Origin: Ctena decussata
Taxonomy: Eukaryota; Mollusca; Bivalvia; Lucinida; Lucinidae
Direction of reading: 5' to 3'
NCBI GenBank assembly: GCA_963989385.1
Contig: OZ022499.1
Coordinates: 75,268,203-75,332,202, forward strand
DNA: 64,000 nucleotides
Positions within the stretch are counted from its first letter, which is position 1. Every line of letters begins with the position of its first letter. The notes under the pieces are model-generated. The model worked only from the letters and a program-made list of their open reading frames with translations, did no database searches and was not told the DNA's origin. The position numbers and the translations under genes are program-made. Positions 23,040 to 33,599 of this stretch are shown piece by piece.

Positions 23040-24236
23040 TACAAACCTAGGACCCAATGGGGCAGGGCCACTTTGGACCCCGAGGCTACCATTTGAACAA
23101 GCTGGATAAAAGACCACTTAGCAATGCTACATACCAAATTTCAAGCCCAGCAGTTCTGAAGAAGATTTTTGAATATTTTCCTATGTATTTCTTCGGTTCA
23201 AACCCAGGACCCCCTAGGGCGGCCATTTTGGGCCCTAAGGCCACCATCTAAACAAAGTTGGTAAACAGCCACTAGGCAGTGCTACATATCAAAGTTCAAG
23301 CATCTGATTCTAGCAGTTCTGGAGAAGAATATTTCTAAGTATACTTTATTTTGGAATCCAAAACCCCCTGCTACAGGGCCGTTTTGAACCCTGGGGTCTT
23401 CACTTGAACAAACTTGGTAAAGGTTCACTAGACAGTGCTTTATACCAAATATCGAGCATCTGAGCCCAGGGGTTCTGAAGCAGCAGATTTTCCATATCAA
23501 AGCCCTAGGGCCAAATAAAAAGATACCTGTGTTTAGGGTAACCCTACCTAATTTTTCTAGTGAAACCCAGATTTTCTTTCAAGTTTTATGAAAATATATA
23601 ACTTAATGCATGTTGAAAGGTATTTCTGTCGAAAAAAAGAAATAAAAAAAAACAGCTGTGCCTACCCTACCTAAAATTTTCAGACCCCGATACCCTGAAC
23701 ACACATACCATAATCGACCCATTTACCGCACTGTGCGCTTAACTTTTTCAAAATTGCAACAAAAAGATGTGGTTAAAATGTATTTAATAACCGCACACTC
23801 AGAACAATGAAATGCAGGGTGACTGGAAAGAGGCAACATGGGTAGGACTGGAAATACTTTGCGTTTATACTTTTCATGAGTTCCCTGTCAATTATTGGGT
23901 TTTGTGAAAGTTTCAAAGAAAAAGCAGTGTGCGCTTGTGCAGTTTGTCCGGAAATGGCCTTGGTGTGCGGTTATAGGGGCATGTGCGGTAAATGGGTCGA
24001 TTACGGTACATTTTTATTGCCTAGGCCTAACGGTTTCGGAGAAGTTGTAATGTAAAGCGAATTGTTGATGACGGACAACACAAGACAGAAGTTGGACAAT
24101 CATCCTGGTAAATGCTTGTCCTTCCAGGTGAATGATTGTCCTTGGACGTATCACCAGTAAACAATTCTGATTCTGATTCTGACACTGACTGATCACACTA
24201 GCTCACCTTGAGCCTATGGCTCAGGTGAGCTAAAAA
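23040..24236 (+). mobile_element. Helitron-like fragment, second unit
   Basis: About three units of 160 bp (starting near 23045, 23205 and 23363) share GGGC(C)ACTTTG, ACCATTTGAACAA, CACTAG(A)CAGTGCT and CATACCAAATTTCAAG. A terminal hairpin AGCTCACCTTGAGCCTATGG/CTCAGGTGAGCTAAAA ends it at 24236. A TA-flanked MITE (23709-24002) interrupts it. Confidence 0.65.
23709..24002. mobile_element. nested MITE with CGACCCATTTACCGCAC ends
   Basis: Inverted ends ATCGACCCATTTACCGCAC and GTGCGGTAAATGGGTCGAT, each bordered by TA, which fits a Tc1/mariner-type target. The interior is non-coding. Confidence 0.75.
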
Positions 24237-25036
24237 AAATATCCCTAATTCTATAGATCCAATTTTTTAACTACATGTAACATCAAATGGAGCAGCAATC
24301 TCTTCCATAATGGACCACAGCTTATCAATATTCCAGAACCCGTATATGACAGGGTAAGGATGCTGGGTCTTGGCTGTAATGGTGTAGATTTGACTTGACT
24401 ATGCTCAACAAGGGCCATTTTTACTGAGTTGTATATGTTTCAGACGGATAAGTAAAGACCATATGAATAAAATATGATGCACCAAATTTGATAAATGTAT
24501 TAAGTAACTGCTAAATAAACAACTGCTAAATAAACACATTTAATTGAGATATACACCTTTGTTAAAGATCAGAATTTGATTTTCACACCTTAATTATAGG
24601 ATTTAATTGTAATAAAAGACAGACCATATAGGTATGATTATCAGGCACAAAGCAACAATGTTATTAGATAATATATCACAAACAAAAACAGGCAATAAAT
24701 AAGGACTAAATTTAAAGGCATCATTATTTGTTTCCATACATCAAAATACAAACAGTCCACGCATATATAATATAACACAATGCCAAAAAGTGCAAGAGTA
24801 AAGAGTCATTTGCCTTTATAATGAGAAGATTTATGTTATATTTATTATAATAACATATTAATATAAATTCAGTTAAAATAAACTCAATTAAAAACCATTT
24901 AATAGAAAATATATGGCTGGTTGTCAGCAGACGTTTTTGGCCCAAAAAGTCTGGTGACAACCGGTTGTCAGCAGACGGTTTTGGTCCAAAAAGTCTGGTG
25001 ACAACCGGTTGTCAGCAGACACTTCCTAAATTTACT

Positions 25037-25494
25037 GTCACTATTTTCGCTAAACACGATCGAGGACTGGCGTCCAGAAGCAGGAAATATCAAAACGAAC
25101 CACAATGCCCTAAAATGAGGCCACATTTGTTTGCTAACTCAAGTTCAGGGACGGCCCATTGATAAATCATACCAACAGATCCCACAAAACCTCCATCTAC
25201 AGGTAAGTTTTGTTTTAGTACAAATATAAATACTATCAGCTGATTAACAAGTGTTTATCTTAAGCTCCAGTAGGGTACATGTACATGGAAACACTTTCAA
25301 TAAGTCTGATTAAACTGCATTCTCAAATGATATCAAACGACGGAAAATGATAATGAATGGGAAGAAATATAAGAAAAAAATCCTCTTATTGCTACCCAGA
25401 GGTATTTATATCTGACTTGTTCAGCATGCAGAAAATACTGCATCATGAGATAATTGTGCTATTGCTACCTTAGAGGTATTTTACCTGACTAGAC
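25037..25494. other. unassigned DNA with a strong donor-like site
   Basis: CTACAGGTAAGTTTTG at 25198-25213 is an excellent donor on the plus strand, but no coding frame leads into it and no partner acceptor was identified. It may belong to a non-coding transcript. Confidence 0.4.
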
Positions 25495-25867
25495 CAGAGC
25501 CCTAGATAAGAGGGACAAGGGCGGATCCAGAAATTTTGGAAAGGGGGTTCGAATAAGCTGAGGAGGGGGTTCGATTTGTGCAGTTTGACCAATTTTTCCT
25601 GAAATTCCCCATGAAAATGAAATAATTTAGGCTGAAGAGGGGGTTCGTTTGAACCCCCCGAACCCCCTCTGGATCCACCACTGAGGTAGTAGTTGGTGAT
25701 AATTAGGGATAATTCTTGTTAATTCTGGATAAAAACATATGTTGTGACCCCTCATCTGAACCGTCTCAACAAGACGGTTCAGATGAGGGGTCACAAATTA
25801 TGGTTTCAATGAGAAATAAAGAAAATTATCTCTCAATTATCATCAAATACCCCTCTTATCTAGGGCT
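25495..25867. mobile_element. AGAGCYCTAGATAAGAGG fold-back element, interrupted
   Basis: Ends AGAGCCCTAGATAAGAGG and CCTCTTATCTAGGGCTCT. The centre is a perfect hairpin (GACCCCTCATCTGAACCGTC/complement). The left arm is interrupted by the MITE at 25517-25684. A better copy is at 36750-36958. Confidence 0.75.
25517..25684. mobile_element. GGCGGATCCAG MITE (hAT-like), copy 1
   Basis: Ends AAGGGCGGATCCAGAAATTT and CTGGATCCACCACTG. The interior repeats GGGGGTTCG. A second copy is at 59523-59686. The terminus type is widespread in animal hAT-derived MITEs; this is assigned from end sequence only. Confidence 0.65.
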
Positions 25868-25940
25868 CTGCAGATACATGTATGTCTTCAAAACAAAAAA
25901 AATAATAATAATACATGTATTGATAAAAAATAAACACATT

Positions 25941-27113
25941 TCATTTAGGTTTTTCACATTCACAGCCTTTACCCAGAGTAGATCTTTCATCTGCAATTAT
26001 AATACCACAAAATGATCTATAAGTTTTGTAATTGCAACAGGTGGTAAGACCTGTAATAAAATCAGTTTTGATTTTGTGTTGTTTAAAGAGATCAAAGTTG
26101 AAATTTGGATTTCTACTCTTATATCCTTCTATATTACCCCCAGTCCGAGTGGTCTGATGAACCGCTAACACAGTTTCCGTCGCGTCAATAACAATGGACT
26201 TAAGTCTGCACCTTGCGTGACCCACTATCCAGTTGTCGTACGCTGGCCTACCAACTACAACTGGGGCAGTTTCGTTCCAAGGGAATGTTTGACTAGTAAC
26301 AAAATAATCTTCAGCGTCAGTTTTGTAAAGTTTTCCATTTGCTTCTGCCATTTTTCTTACTGTCGCAAATTCAGTCACGTTCATATCTTTTGTAATATTT
26401 TCCAGGTTAGTTCTTCTACCCGTGATTAATACTCGTTGACTAGAACCAATTGTTTCATTAATATTGCTGACTGTGTTGATAAAATCATCTGTAAACAGAA
26501 TATCTCCGTTAGCATAACCATACCAGGGAGTCTTGAAAGAGCTCGTAGCGAATCTGAACATATCTTTAAGTACTGGCGGTGATTCCGATGATTCATTTAC
26601 CGCAGTAACTATATCCCATCCGGAGTCTTTAGCCATTTGTCGCACTTTACTATCATTTGAAAAAAGTATCAAATAAACTCTAGGCTTTAAGGACGCCCAG
26701 TTTACAAACGTATTATTATGCACTATGTTTTTCTCCGTATCGTTTCTGTGCGAATGTGCTGCAAACGTTGTAAAAAGAGTAATCAGTGGTTTTGATCTAT
26801 AATCTGGACTTTTCTTTTTATGTTTCTGTTTCAGACACTGCCTATTTAAAGACTTAACAGCTTTAACAAACCCTTCACTAACTTCTTGTCCTGCTCGGGG
26901 ACACTCTGTCGGAATAGCTTCATTCAGAGTGGTATTACCGCCGCTGAGTAAGTATTTAGCGGCTGCGTTAATTACGGAGTCTGCTGTACACATTACCGGC
27001 GTTTCTTTATTGCGATAAAGGTAGAAGAATACCATGTTGACCGTCGTTAAAAATATCACAATTGAAATAAATTTCAGAACTGATCCGTTCTTCGTCTGTT
27101 TTGCCGCCGACAT
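25941..27113 (-). CDS. type II membrane glycosyltransferase-like protein
   Basis: Complete 390-residue frame in one exon. Residues 1-12 are a short basic cytoplasmic stretch, 13-32 (FISIVIFLTTVNMVFFYLY region) a single signal-anchor helix, and the rest a lumenal domain, the usual layout of Golgi glycosyltransferases. The lumenal part has several N-glycosylation sequons (NTT, NDT, NNT, NDS, NES, NET, NIT, NVT) and paired cysteines near the C-terminus. A GT-A-like core is suggested by PWYGYANGDILFTDDF (197-211, with the acidic NGDIL in place of a DxD) and by AEDYFV (267-272) followed by GRPAYDNWIVGHA (288-300), which resemble conserved blocks of uncharacterised nucleotide-diphospho-sugar transferase-like proteins. 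Donor and acceptor sugars are unknown. The start has A at -3 (AATATGT). No nearby gene suggests a pathway. Membrane topology is confident; the enzyme class is inferred from motifs. Confidence 0.8.
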   Translation of the reverse strand: MSAAKQTKNGSVLKFISIVIFLTTVNMVFFYLYRNKETPVMCTADSVINAAAKYLLSGGNTTLNEAIPTECPRAGQEVSEGFVKAVKSLNRQCLKQKHKKKSPDYRSKPLITLFTTFAAHSHRNDTEKNIVHNNTFVNWASLKPRVYLILFSNDSKVRQMAKDSGWDIVTAVNESSESPPVLKDMFRFATSSFKTPWYGYANGDILFTDDFINTVSNINETIGSSQRVLITGRRTNLENITKDMNVTEFATVRKMAEANGKLYKTDAEDYFVTSQTFPWNETAPVVVGRPAYDNWIVGHARCRLKSIVIDATETVLAVHQTTRTGGNIEGYKSRNPNFNFDLFKQHKIKTDFITGLTTCCNYKTYRSFCGIIIADERSTLGKGCECEKPK

Positions 27114-27364
27114 ATTATGTGGCTAAACATGACTTTCACGCCTATTTCATAACATGTCTAATTCAACTTCGTCACCGCTAGCTTACAGCGTAAAATGGAC
27201 GTCTATCCTCTACTTTGTGTGGTTGCCTTTGTGCCGTCCTTTATATCTGAAACCCTGCTTCCAGCAGCAGTTGTAGATGAAACTTTTCTAAATGACAGCT
27301 GCTTTGGTTTTCTTGGCCTTTCACTGATATAGAGATTCCTGTAGAAGACCACATCTATGTCAGT
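27114..27364 (-). other. probable 5-prime leader exon part of the glycosyltransferase gene
   Basis: A good acceptor (TATAATTTCAG, minus strand) lies just above 27364, so the coding exon probably includes about 250 bp of leader joined to an upstream non-coding exon. The leader contains a 37-codon upstream frame (27241-27354) and an out-of-frame ATG 17 bases before the start that overlaps it. Transcript structure is inferred. Confidence 0.4.
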
Positions 27365-28004
27365 CTGAAATTATACAAGAAAAATCAGTTTAAGTTTGAA
27401 GAGCTTAAAAGCAGACGACAAAAATTACGTCTGCAAATTTCAGAAAATGTTTCGTCCAAGCTATATCACATTGAGATTCTTAAAGTCTAGACGACAAACA
27501 GGTATATCCAGATGAGGAGGCTCATATTAACAGCCTAGATCAATGTGAGGCGGCTCATTATAATGAGCCGCCTCATATTGAACTAGGCTGTTTACAAATT
27601 CAACTATTTCAGTAACAGCATCCAGCCTCATTGATTTAACGCTTTCTTGTCAATCAATACCTCTGCAGAGACAAATTAATTATCAAACACCGTATTGATA
27701 CTAAACATGACCAAGCACCTCATACCAAGATCAGACTGTTCAAATGGCACTCAGATCAGGGTAAGCGCTGTTCATCAAGTTTTATTACACATCCCTTGCA
27801 GAACAGATGCCGTTTCACGCCAAACCTCACCAAGTGAGACAAAGTCTCGGTCACCATTTTGTCCGCCGGGGAGGCGAATCCTATTTTTTTTTTTTTTTAG
27901 TTTTTCCTAATTTAGATGTAAAATTGGATGAGTATACTCTATCTTTTAAAAAATTAAAACTTTAGAATGCTCGTTTCGTGCATAAACAAGATAAATGCAC
28001 CGAA
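27365..28004. other. non-coding DNA with a hairpin at 27491-27597
   Basis: The hairpin AATGTGAGGCGGCTCATTAT is self-complementary at its centre, and the flanks GATGAGGAGGCTCAT and CAAACAGG relate it to the recurrent hairpin core. A 15-base poly-T lies near 27885. Upstream exons of the glycosyltransferase gene may be here but were not resolved. Confidence 0.45.
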
Positions 28005-28242
28005 TTAACCTTTTTATGCCCACTGGACTGTTTTGTCCTTATCAAAAGGATGTGTCCATGTGTCCATTTATCGCTTGACTGGTGTCTGGTTTAGTTCATT
28101 TTCATTATTTTCATTTTATTCAAGTGAGAAATACCCATTAGTTATATGAAGATAGTGCAGACCCAGATCAGACGCCGCGTTTAACGGTGTCTGATCTAGG
28201 TCTACACAATTTGTGTATACTGTCTCATTTATAAGACTTAAT
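28005..28242. mobile_element. TTAACC-ended MITE, copy 4
   Basis: Starts TTAACCTTTTTATGCCCACT and carries GTGCAGACCCAGATCAGACG/TGTCTGATCTAGGTCTACAC around CCGCGTTTAACGG. The right end is degenerate. Same orientation as 713 and 21015. Confidence 0.75.
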
Positions 28243-28356
28243 CTAAACCTTTCTAAATAGCCTACCTTGAAAGAATTTTGTGCGACTCGCACTTACTTTG
28301 ATCGAATCCCTTTTAAAATCATCAGACCCCAAAGGGAAGATATTATCAAAACTGCT

Positions 28357-28556
28357 TACCTGTGCTGTCGACCGATCCGTTACTGTGCAAAGTCACGACT
28401 GACGACCCAGGAATCTGTCAACAGCATATCAAAAACGGTAAATATTATTGCTAATGGTCGACCGAGCTGATACTGCTGTCGACAGTCTCGTCTCGGTCAA
28501 CAGCCACTTTTGCATGTATAGTAACTGATTGGCGCGGTCGACAGCAGAGGCAAGGA
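28357..28556. mobile_element. CCTGTGCTGTCGACCGA fold-back element, copy 1
   Basis: Left ACCTGTGCTGTCGACCGATC; the right end carries GCGGTCGACAGCAGAGGCAAG. The interior holds further GTCGACCGA-type boxes and GTGCAAAGTCACGACTG with its complement. A related copy lies at 54927-55084. The 188-residue minus-strand frame at 28429 begins inside it and is not supported as a gene. Confidence 0.7.
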
Positions 28557-29324
28557 AATGTACATTATAGACCATTAAATGTCCAAATATTGAGATTATA
28601 TACGTTACTACTATTGATCGTTTGACTTTCACATCACGCAACGGAAGCAGACGGCAGATGTTTGTTGTCTGCATAAGAAAACAAAACGAAAAAAAAACAA
28701 AAAAAACGGGAAATAAATTGCGCCAACACCAAAGGATTGTGTTTGTTGTTGAGTTGTAGTTTACTGTCCCAGTAAACAATATTTCAGTCATGTCGAGACG
28801 TTGCTTCCGCATTGGTGGGACTTTTACCAAACCTGAGATAAATGACATCCAGGACTTGCAGCCCTGCCACAGATGCACCTGGCAGCCAATCTTTTTCGCA
28901 TCCTCGATGTGCGAGGCCAAACACCAAAAGACTGAAAAGAGTAAAGGTGTATACCCCCATAATGAACTAGTCGGTGTATAGCAAATTAATAGCAATGGTG
29001 CTGATGAGAATTACCAACGCTTCACGCGGCATCAGGTTGGTATGGATCTTTGCTGTTTATTGTCAAGAACAGTAATGAGAAAGGTACAAACACCTCTCGC
29101 GGAAATTCAGGTAGGATAGGGCTGCAGCTCGGGTATATATAAACTTGCCCAAGTCCCTTTAACTTTACAGAAAGGTGCTTTTAATTAGAGAAACAATATA
29201 AATGTGACAGTCCCTTAAGTATTTAAGTCTGAATAAAGACAAGTTCAGACAAGTCATTTTTTTAATTAATGAAATATACTGTTCATTTACAGACACGCAC
29301 AAGCAGCCCGGGGCTGCGACAACC
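28557..29324. other. unassigned DNA with overlapping open frames
   Basis: A minus-strand frame (28429-28995, 188 codons) and a plus-strand frame (28790-28981) overlap here. Neither shows a domain. The minus frame runs into a fold-back element, so I treat it as chance. One cysteine-rich patch (residues near CQVHLWQGCKSW) is noted. Confidence 0.4.
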
Positions 29325-29425
29325 ACACCTGGTTAACCATGTTTCTAAGGCTGTTACAAAATAAAAAAGAGGCTGTTACAAAACAAAAAAGTGTCATAGT
29401 TCCGAAAACTACTCGGTCATCGTGG
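29325..29425. mobile_element. CACACCTGGTTAAC element, half copy
   Basis: CCACACCTGGTTAACCATGT, then GGCTGTTACAAAA twice and GTGTCATAGTT, matching the left half of 21538-21726. The right half is missing. Confidence 0.6.
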
Positions 29426-29506
29426 CAGCCTTTCTGTAGATAAAGATAAAGGGACTCGGGCAAGTTTGTCTTTACTCGACTGAATGGGCATATACCACCA
29501 TTACCG

Positions 29507-29704
29507 GGAGCCCCGGTAGCTCAGTGGGTTAAGCGCTGGCCTACTGATCTAGCGGTCGCGGGTTCGAGCCCCGCTGGAGGCAGAGTTCTTTCCATCGTAA
29601 ACGGGGTTCCATTGCACACAGACTTTCATTATCACAAGCCCATCGTCCTGATATGACTGAAATACTGTTGAAAGGACGTAACATCGCAAGTCATCCATCC
29701 ATCC
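29507..29704 (+). repeat. tRNA-derived SINE, family 1 copy 1
   Basis: It begins GAGCCCCGGTAGCTCAGTGG (A-box) and has GGTTCGAGCCCCGC (B-box) about 40 bases later, a body with CGTAAACGGGGTTCCATTGC and GTCCTGATATGACTGAAATA, and a tail of ATCC repeats. Two further copies occur on the minus strand (48608, 59251). The tRNA part has good arms but the copies diverge there, so this is a SINE and not a tRNA gene. Confidence 0.85.
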
Positions 29705-29724
29705 AAACCACCATTACCGTCAGA

Positions 29725-29937
29725 GTTAGGGGAGATTCGGGTAACTTCGGACAGGCAGGTTAATTAGGACATTATGGCAAACAGTTAAAATCCAGATGAG
29801 ACGGCTCATCAAGATATTGACTATTTGCCCGGTTAATTTTGTCTTAATTCCAAACAACTGACATATAAAGGAAACAATGTCACTGTCCGAATTTACCTGC
29901 CGTCCGAAGTTACCTGACTCTCCCTTACAGAATTCCG
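29725..29937. mobile_element. GTAACTTCGGACAGCAGG TIR element, copy 1
   Basis: Inverted ends (GGTAACTTCGGACAGGCAGG; ACCTGCCGTCCGAAGTTACC) enclose the hairpin core GGCAAACAGTTAAAATCCAG ... TTGACTATTTGCC, shortened here, and CTTAATTCCAAACAACTGAC. A better copy is at 50609-50826. Confidence 0.75.
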
Positions 29938-30628
29938 TTTCAAAGTCGTAAAGAAATAGGATGAACCGACAAGTCAATTAATGTCACCCTATACACAAAT
30001 ACAGTTGTTAACAGTTATGCATTAAACAAATGCCTTCGGCAACCAACTCTACACAGTCAACTATTATACAAGAGCTCTGGATATCATGAAAATATGGAGA
30101 TATACATTTTTTTTTGCTTGTTTTACTTTATATCAACTTTAATTTATAGCTTTCCTCGGGAATATTGAGGGAACTAGACATAACTAAAGAAGTTAAAGAC
30201 AAAAGGGCCAAGATCTATCTTAGGCCCTTTCGTTCCTGTTGATCGGCGTATATTTCAGTTTGAACTATGACAACTGGACTGTGCTAAGGGTCGAAAATAC
30301 AGAAAAACAAAATACCTTTTAAGCGTTTCTCTATCCTATCGAAATGTGTACATGACTAATGGATCTGTTTCATCTACATCCGCCTGTGTTAATTATGTGT
30401 TGAGATCGAGGGGTTGTCTCCAAAGTGTTTCTTCAAATTAAGCTCTTTATTACGAATTTTCGGCCCTCATAGGAGCACACATAGTGGTACAGAATGAGCA
30501 ACCAAACAAACCAAGGAAAGAATTCCAAATGACAAAATGTGAGCAAAATAAAAGATACAAAATAATAAAGCATATCTCCTAACAGATGATACAAGTACCA
30601 TATACATGATACAACTAGGATAAACACA
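29938..30628. other. unassigned AT-rich DNA
   Basis: No gene. A small hairpin (GGGCCAAGATCTATCTTAGG then CCC) is at 30207-30229. Confidence 0.5.
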
Positions 30629-30630
30629 TA

Positions 30631-31995
30631 CAGTGGACTCGACAGTATCAGATCAAGTTCAATAAAACTCCTGTTTTGTTGTATGTGAATGCTAAAAGTA
30701 GGTATGTTATTAAACATAACAATTGCAAAATATCCCTTCTATCTATCCATGTCAAAATATTTACTAAATTTATACCTATCGAGACTTACAGGAGGGTCTT
30801 ACGACAGTAACGAATCAGGTGCGACAGTATCGGATCATATGATCTTATTTTAAAGGAGAATTCCTCCGAGGTATTCTGCCAACCTTCTTGACTTCAATAA
30901 TTTTGTTACATAAACAGTTGGTCCTATTAAACTCTCAGAGAAAACATTTACGGCCTTTCAACGATATTTTTCATGTGGTCCTTCACCAGCAACGGTTATG
31001 TCTGTTAAATAAAAGTTGAATGCATACAAAAGTACAAGCATGCCAAAAATTTTCAAATCGAAAATTCCCTGCGCCCCATTGCACGGAACTACTCAAACAG
31101 TAAAGAAAACAATCTGTCTCTGAAAAGTGTAGACCCTGATAAGACCGTAGTGTCTCATCAGGATCAACAAATTTACGGTGATTTTCCGCCTAAACGATAT
31201 TTCAATACAACCAGTGTATAAACACTACTTGGTCGGTCAACGAGTTATTCGGCATTACTCCGAGCCTAAAATGATGTCCATCCGATGAACGCCAGTCATT
31301 TAGGCTCACACACATGCGAGCTGATCTCGAAGTTTAGCAGAAGCTTAGTTGTGCTACGCATAACCTTCATCAACATACGCTAGCGTGTGGGGCGTGGTAT
31401 ATAGGGATATCTTACAAAAAATTATGATGTTGTCTTAGTTTTATACTGATCTTATTTGAAAGAAGACAAAACAGCCACTCAGGTAGTTGATTTTTGACGT
31501 GTTTTCAGCATCAGACCATACATCCAACATACAGTTTTCCAGCTGAGGCCTGTATCTCAGTTCAAATTAAATAATGATCCGTTACTGTCGCACATAGGGG
31601 CCCCACTTTTCAAGTCTTTAGTGTCATCAAATACTGGGATGTCACAAAAATAATGACTGCCTGCAATTTGAGGGATGCCAGGACACATTACAAAGCAAAA
31701 TTGGTTTCAATCGCCTTATGATAAATAGTTTAAATAACCGATATCTATTTTGGGGGTACCGAGCAACAGGCAAAATGCAAGCGCCGCTGAAGAGGGGCCA
31801 AACTTTTCAACAACTCTGATTGGTTTCACAGTCGCAGATTTTGATCGAATTTTTCGTCCTGCACTTTGCCATTGGTCTAACTTGATGACTGTAATATAAT
31901 GGTAAAAAATATTTGCCTCATTTTCGAGAAAAATGGGTGATAACTTATGAGTGATCCGATACTGTCGATGATCCGATAATGTCGCGTCCACTGTA
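30631..31995. mobile_element. 1.37-kb TA-flanked element with CAGTGGACKCGACAGTATC ends
   Basis: Ends TACAGTGGACTCGACAGTAT and (inverted) TACAGTGGACGCGACATTAT; TA lies at each border, which fits the pogo/Tc1-mariner group. The box CGACAGTAWCGGATCA recurs inside near 30803-30835 and 31571-31595 in opposite orientations. No transposase frame is preserved. Confidence 0.7.
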
Positions 31996-33599
31996 CTAGC
32001 CTTAAAGCAGTCTCAGTGGTATGATACATTAACTACATTAACAATTCCCCAAGATGAAGATCATTCACCGCCTAGACAAGTCAGTGCAGTGGTACCATCA
32101 TAGAGACCCATAGCAGGTAGACTGGTGCATGCCCCATCTATATAGTCCCCACCAAACACAAAAAATGAAGCAATCCAGGGCATACTGCAAGTACCCCCTA
32201 GAGTACTGCAAGTACCCCCTAGAGTCACCAAACTAATCATAACGCGACGTTGACTCAGCAACGAATCGTTGATTTAACGTAATGATTAAAGTGACCATTA
32301 AACACAGAACTATGGATAATAATATTGTGTCGGGGGGGGGGGGGCAGAACTATGGATAATAATATTGTGTCGGTGGGGGGGGGGGGGGTGCAGTGCTCCC
32401 TTGCTCCCTGAAAAAATGCCCAAATCTCCGCAGCTCCCTTAAAATATTTTCTCATACTCCATGAAAGTATTTTGTTGCTGCTCCACAAATCCCTAAAAGT
32501 AATTCAGCTGCTCCCCAGCTCCCTAAATGCGTTCAAGCTGTTTGGAAGTCATATATCCGCCTCCTTTCGGAATTGAACCCGAAATGCTAGCAGTGGTCAG
32601 CCTGAATGCGTGTTCGAAGTTACTTTGGCTTAATAAAATGACTAAAATGCCATTATTGATATGTATAAAGGGGGGGGGGGGGGTCTGGGAAGCCCAAAAC
32701 AAGTTAGAAAATCCTCAGCCCCCTGAAAATATATGGCAATTCTCCCCAGCTCCCCAAAACCCCTGGGAGGGCCTCATTATTTCATTGGCTGACTGAATCA
32801 GAAGCAGAATCAGGATGTCCAAGGACAATCATTCAACATGTTCAAAGGGAAGCTAGTCCCTAGCCTTACAAGAGAAGTAAACTTAGTAACTGAAACCTCT
32901 AGAAATAAGCGAACCTGTCTCTAATAGTCTGGGGGGAAGAAACTGGGTCCCAGCCAATTCGGTTTGAAATGCTAGGGAATGACCCGTGGAATCTTTGAGG
33001 AACATTATGAGTCTACTGTCTTTCCTCCTGTTTTTCAGCGATTCCCCCTAAAAATATTACTATTCTATATAATTGATGCTATTGCAACCTCACTATGATA
33101 TCGTTTTCACAGGGTCTGAAGGCGAGAAGCGTCAACTTGGTTACTTATTCCCTATTCCCTATTCCCGATTCTAATAACCCATAAAGACGTTGCGACATTA
33201 AATACTCTTCGAATATTAATTTTTTTCTCTAGTCTGTAGTTGTCTGTCTGAGTACATCTCTACTCTGTCAGGTTGTTTGTCCGTCTGTCTGTTCGAATGT
33301 ATTTGCTTTCGCATATGAAAAGGGTATATCCGTTCACTTCAAATTCTATCAAGCATCGCCCCAAAAACTTCATGGAGATTATACTTTTGTTTTGTTGTGC
33401 CTGTCCATGCCTTCCTTCATTATTTTGTCCGTCCTTGCGTCTGCCTGTCCTGGAGGTATCCTGTCCTTTTAGTCTTTTGTCTGTACAGTGATAGCAAAGC
33501 AGGTGTGTAAGTTAACTAAGGCATTTGGAGGAACATATTGGTGCAATTACTATAATACTATAACAGGCTGTCGTTGTTGTACATAGATAGATAGATACG
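31996..33599. other. non-coding DNA with short duplications and G-tracts
   Basis: A 22-bp tandem duplication (GTACTGCAAGTACCCCCTAG) is at 32183-32223. A 40-bp duplication starting CAGAACTATGGATAATAATA ends each time in a poly-G run (32332-32344, 32375-32388). Another poly-G is at 32670-32683. Diffuse repeats of GCTCCCTGAAAA type lie at 32395-32530 and 32690-32770. No gene. Confidence 0.6.

Larger units (their letters stand above)
22085..25036. mobile_element. ~2.95-kb element with ~320-bp inverted ends
   Basis: The left arm (22085-22409) and right arm (24722-25036, inverted) align along their length. Each has two tandem units with GTCTGCTGACAACCGGTTGT and CACCAGACTTTTTGG, then ATATATTTTCTATTAAATGG, then GTGGACTGTTTGTA and ATGTATGGAAAC. 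The interior holds Helitron-like tandem repeats and a further MITE. No transposase frame was found. Confidence 0.7.

Noticed and set aside
25198..25213. exon ending at CTACAG|GTAAGTTTTG on the plus strand
   Set aside because: Excellent donor, but the preceding sequence is closed by stops near 25160 and no acceptor-bounded exon or partner was found.
28429..28995. 188-codon minus-strand frame
   Set aside because: It runs from a fold-back element into AT-rich DNA, includes low-complexity Phe stretches, overlaps a plus-strand frame, and shows no domain, splice or promoter evidence.
29507..29580. tRNA gene (GCCCCGGTAGCTCAGTGG...)
   Set aside because: The body and (ATCC)n tail are repeated at 48608 and 59251 with the same head, so this is a SINE family.
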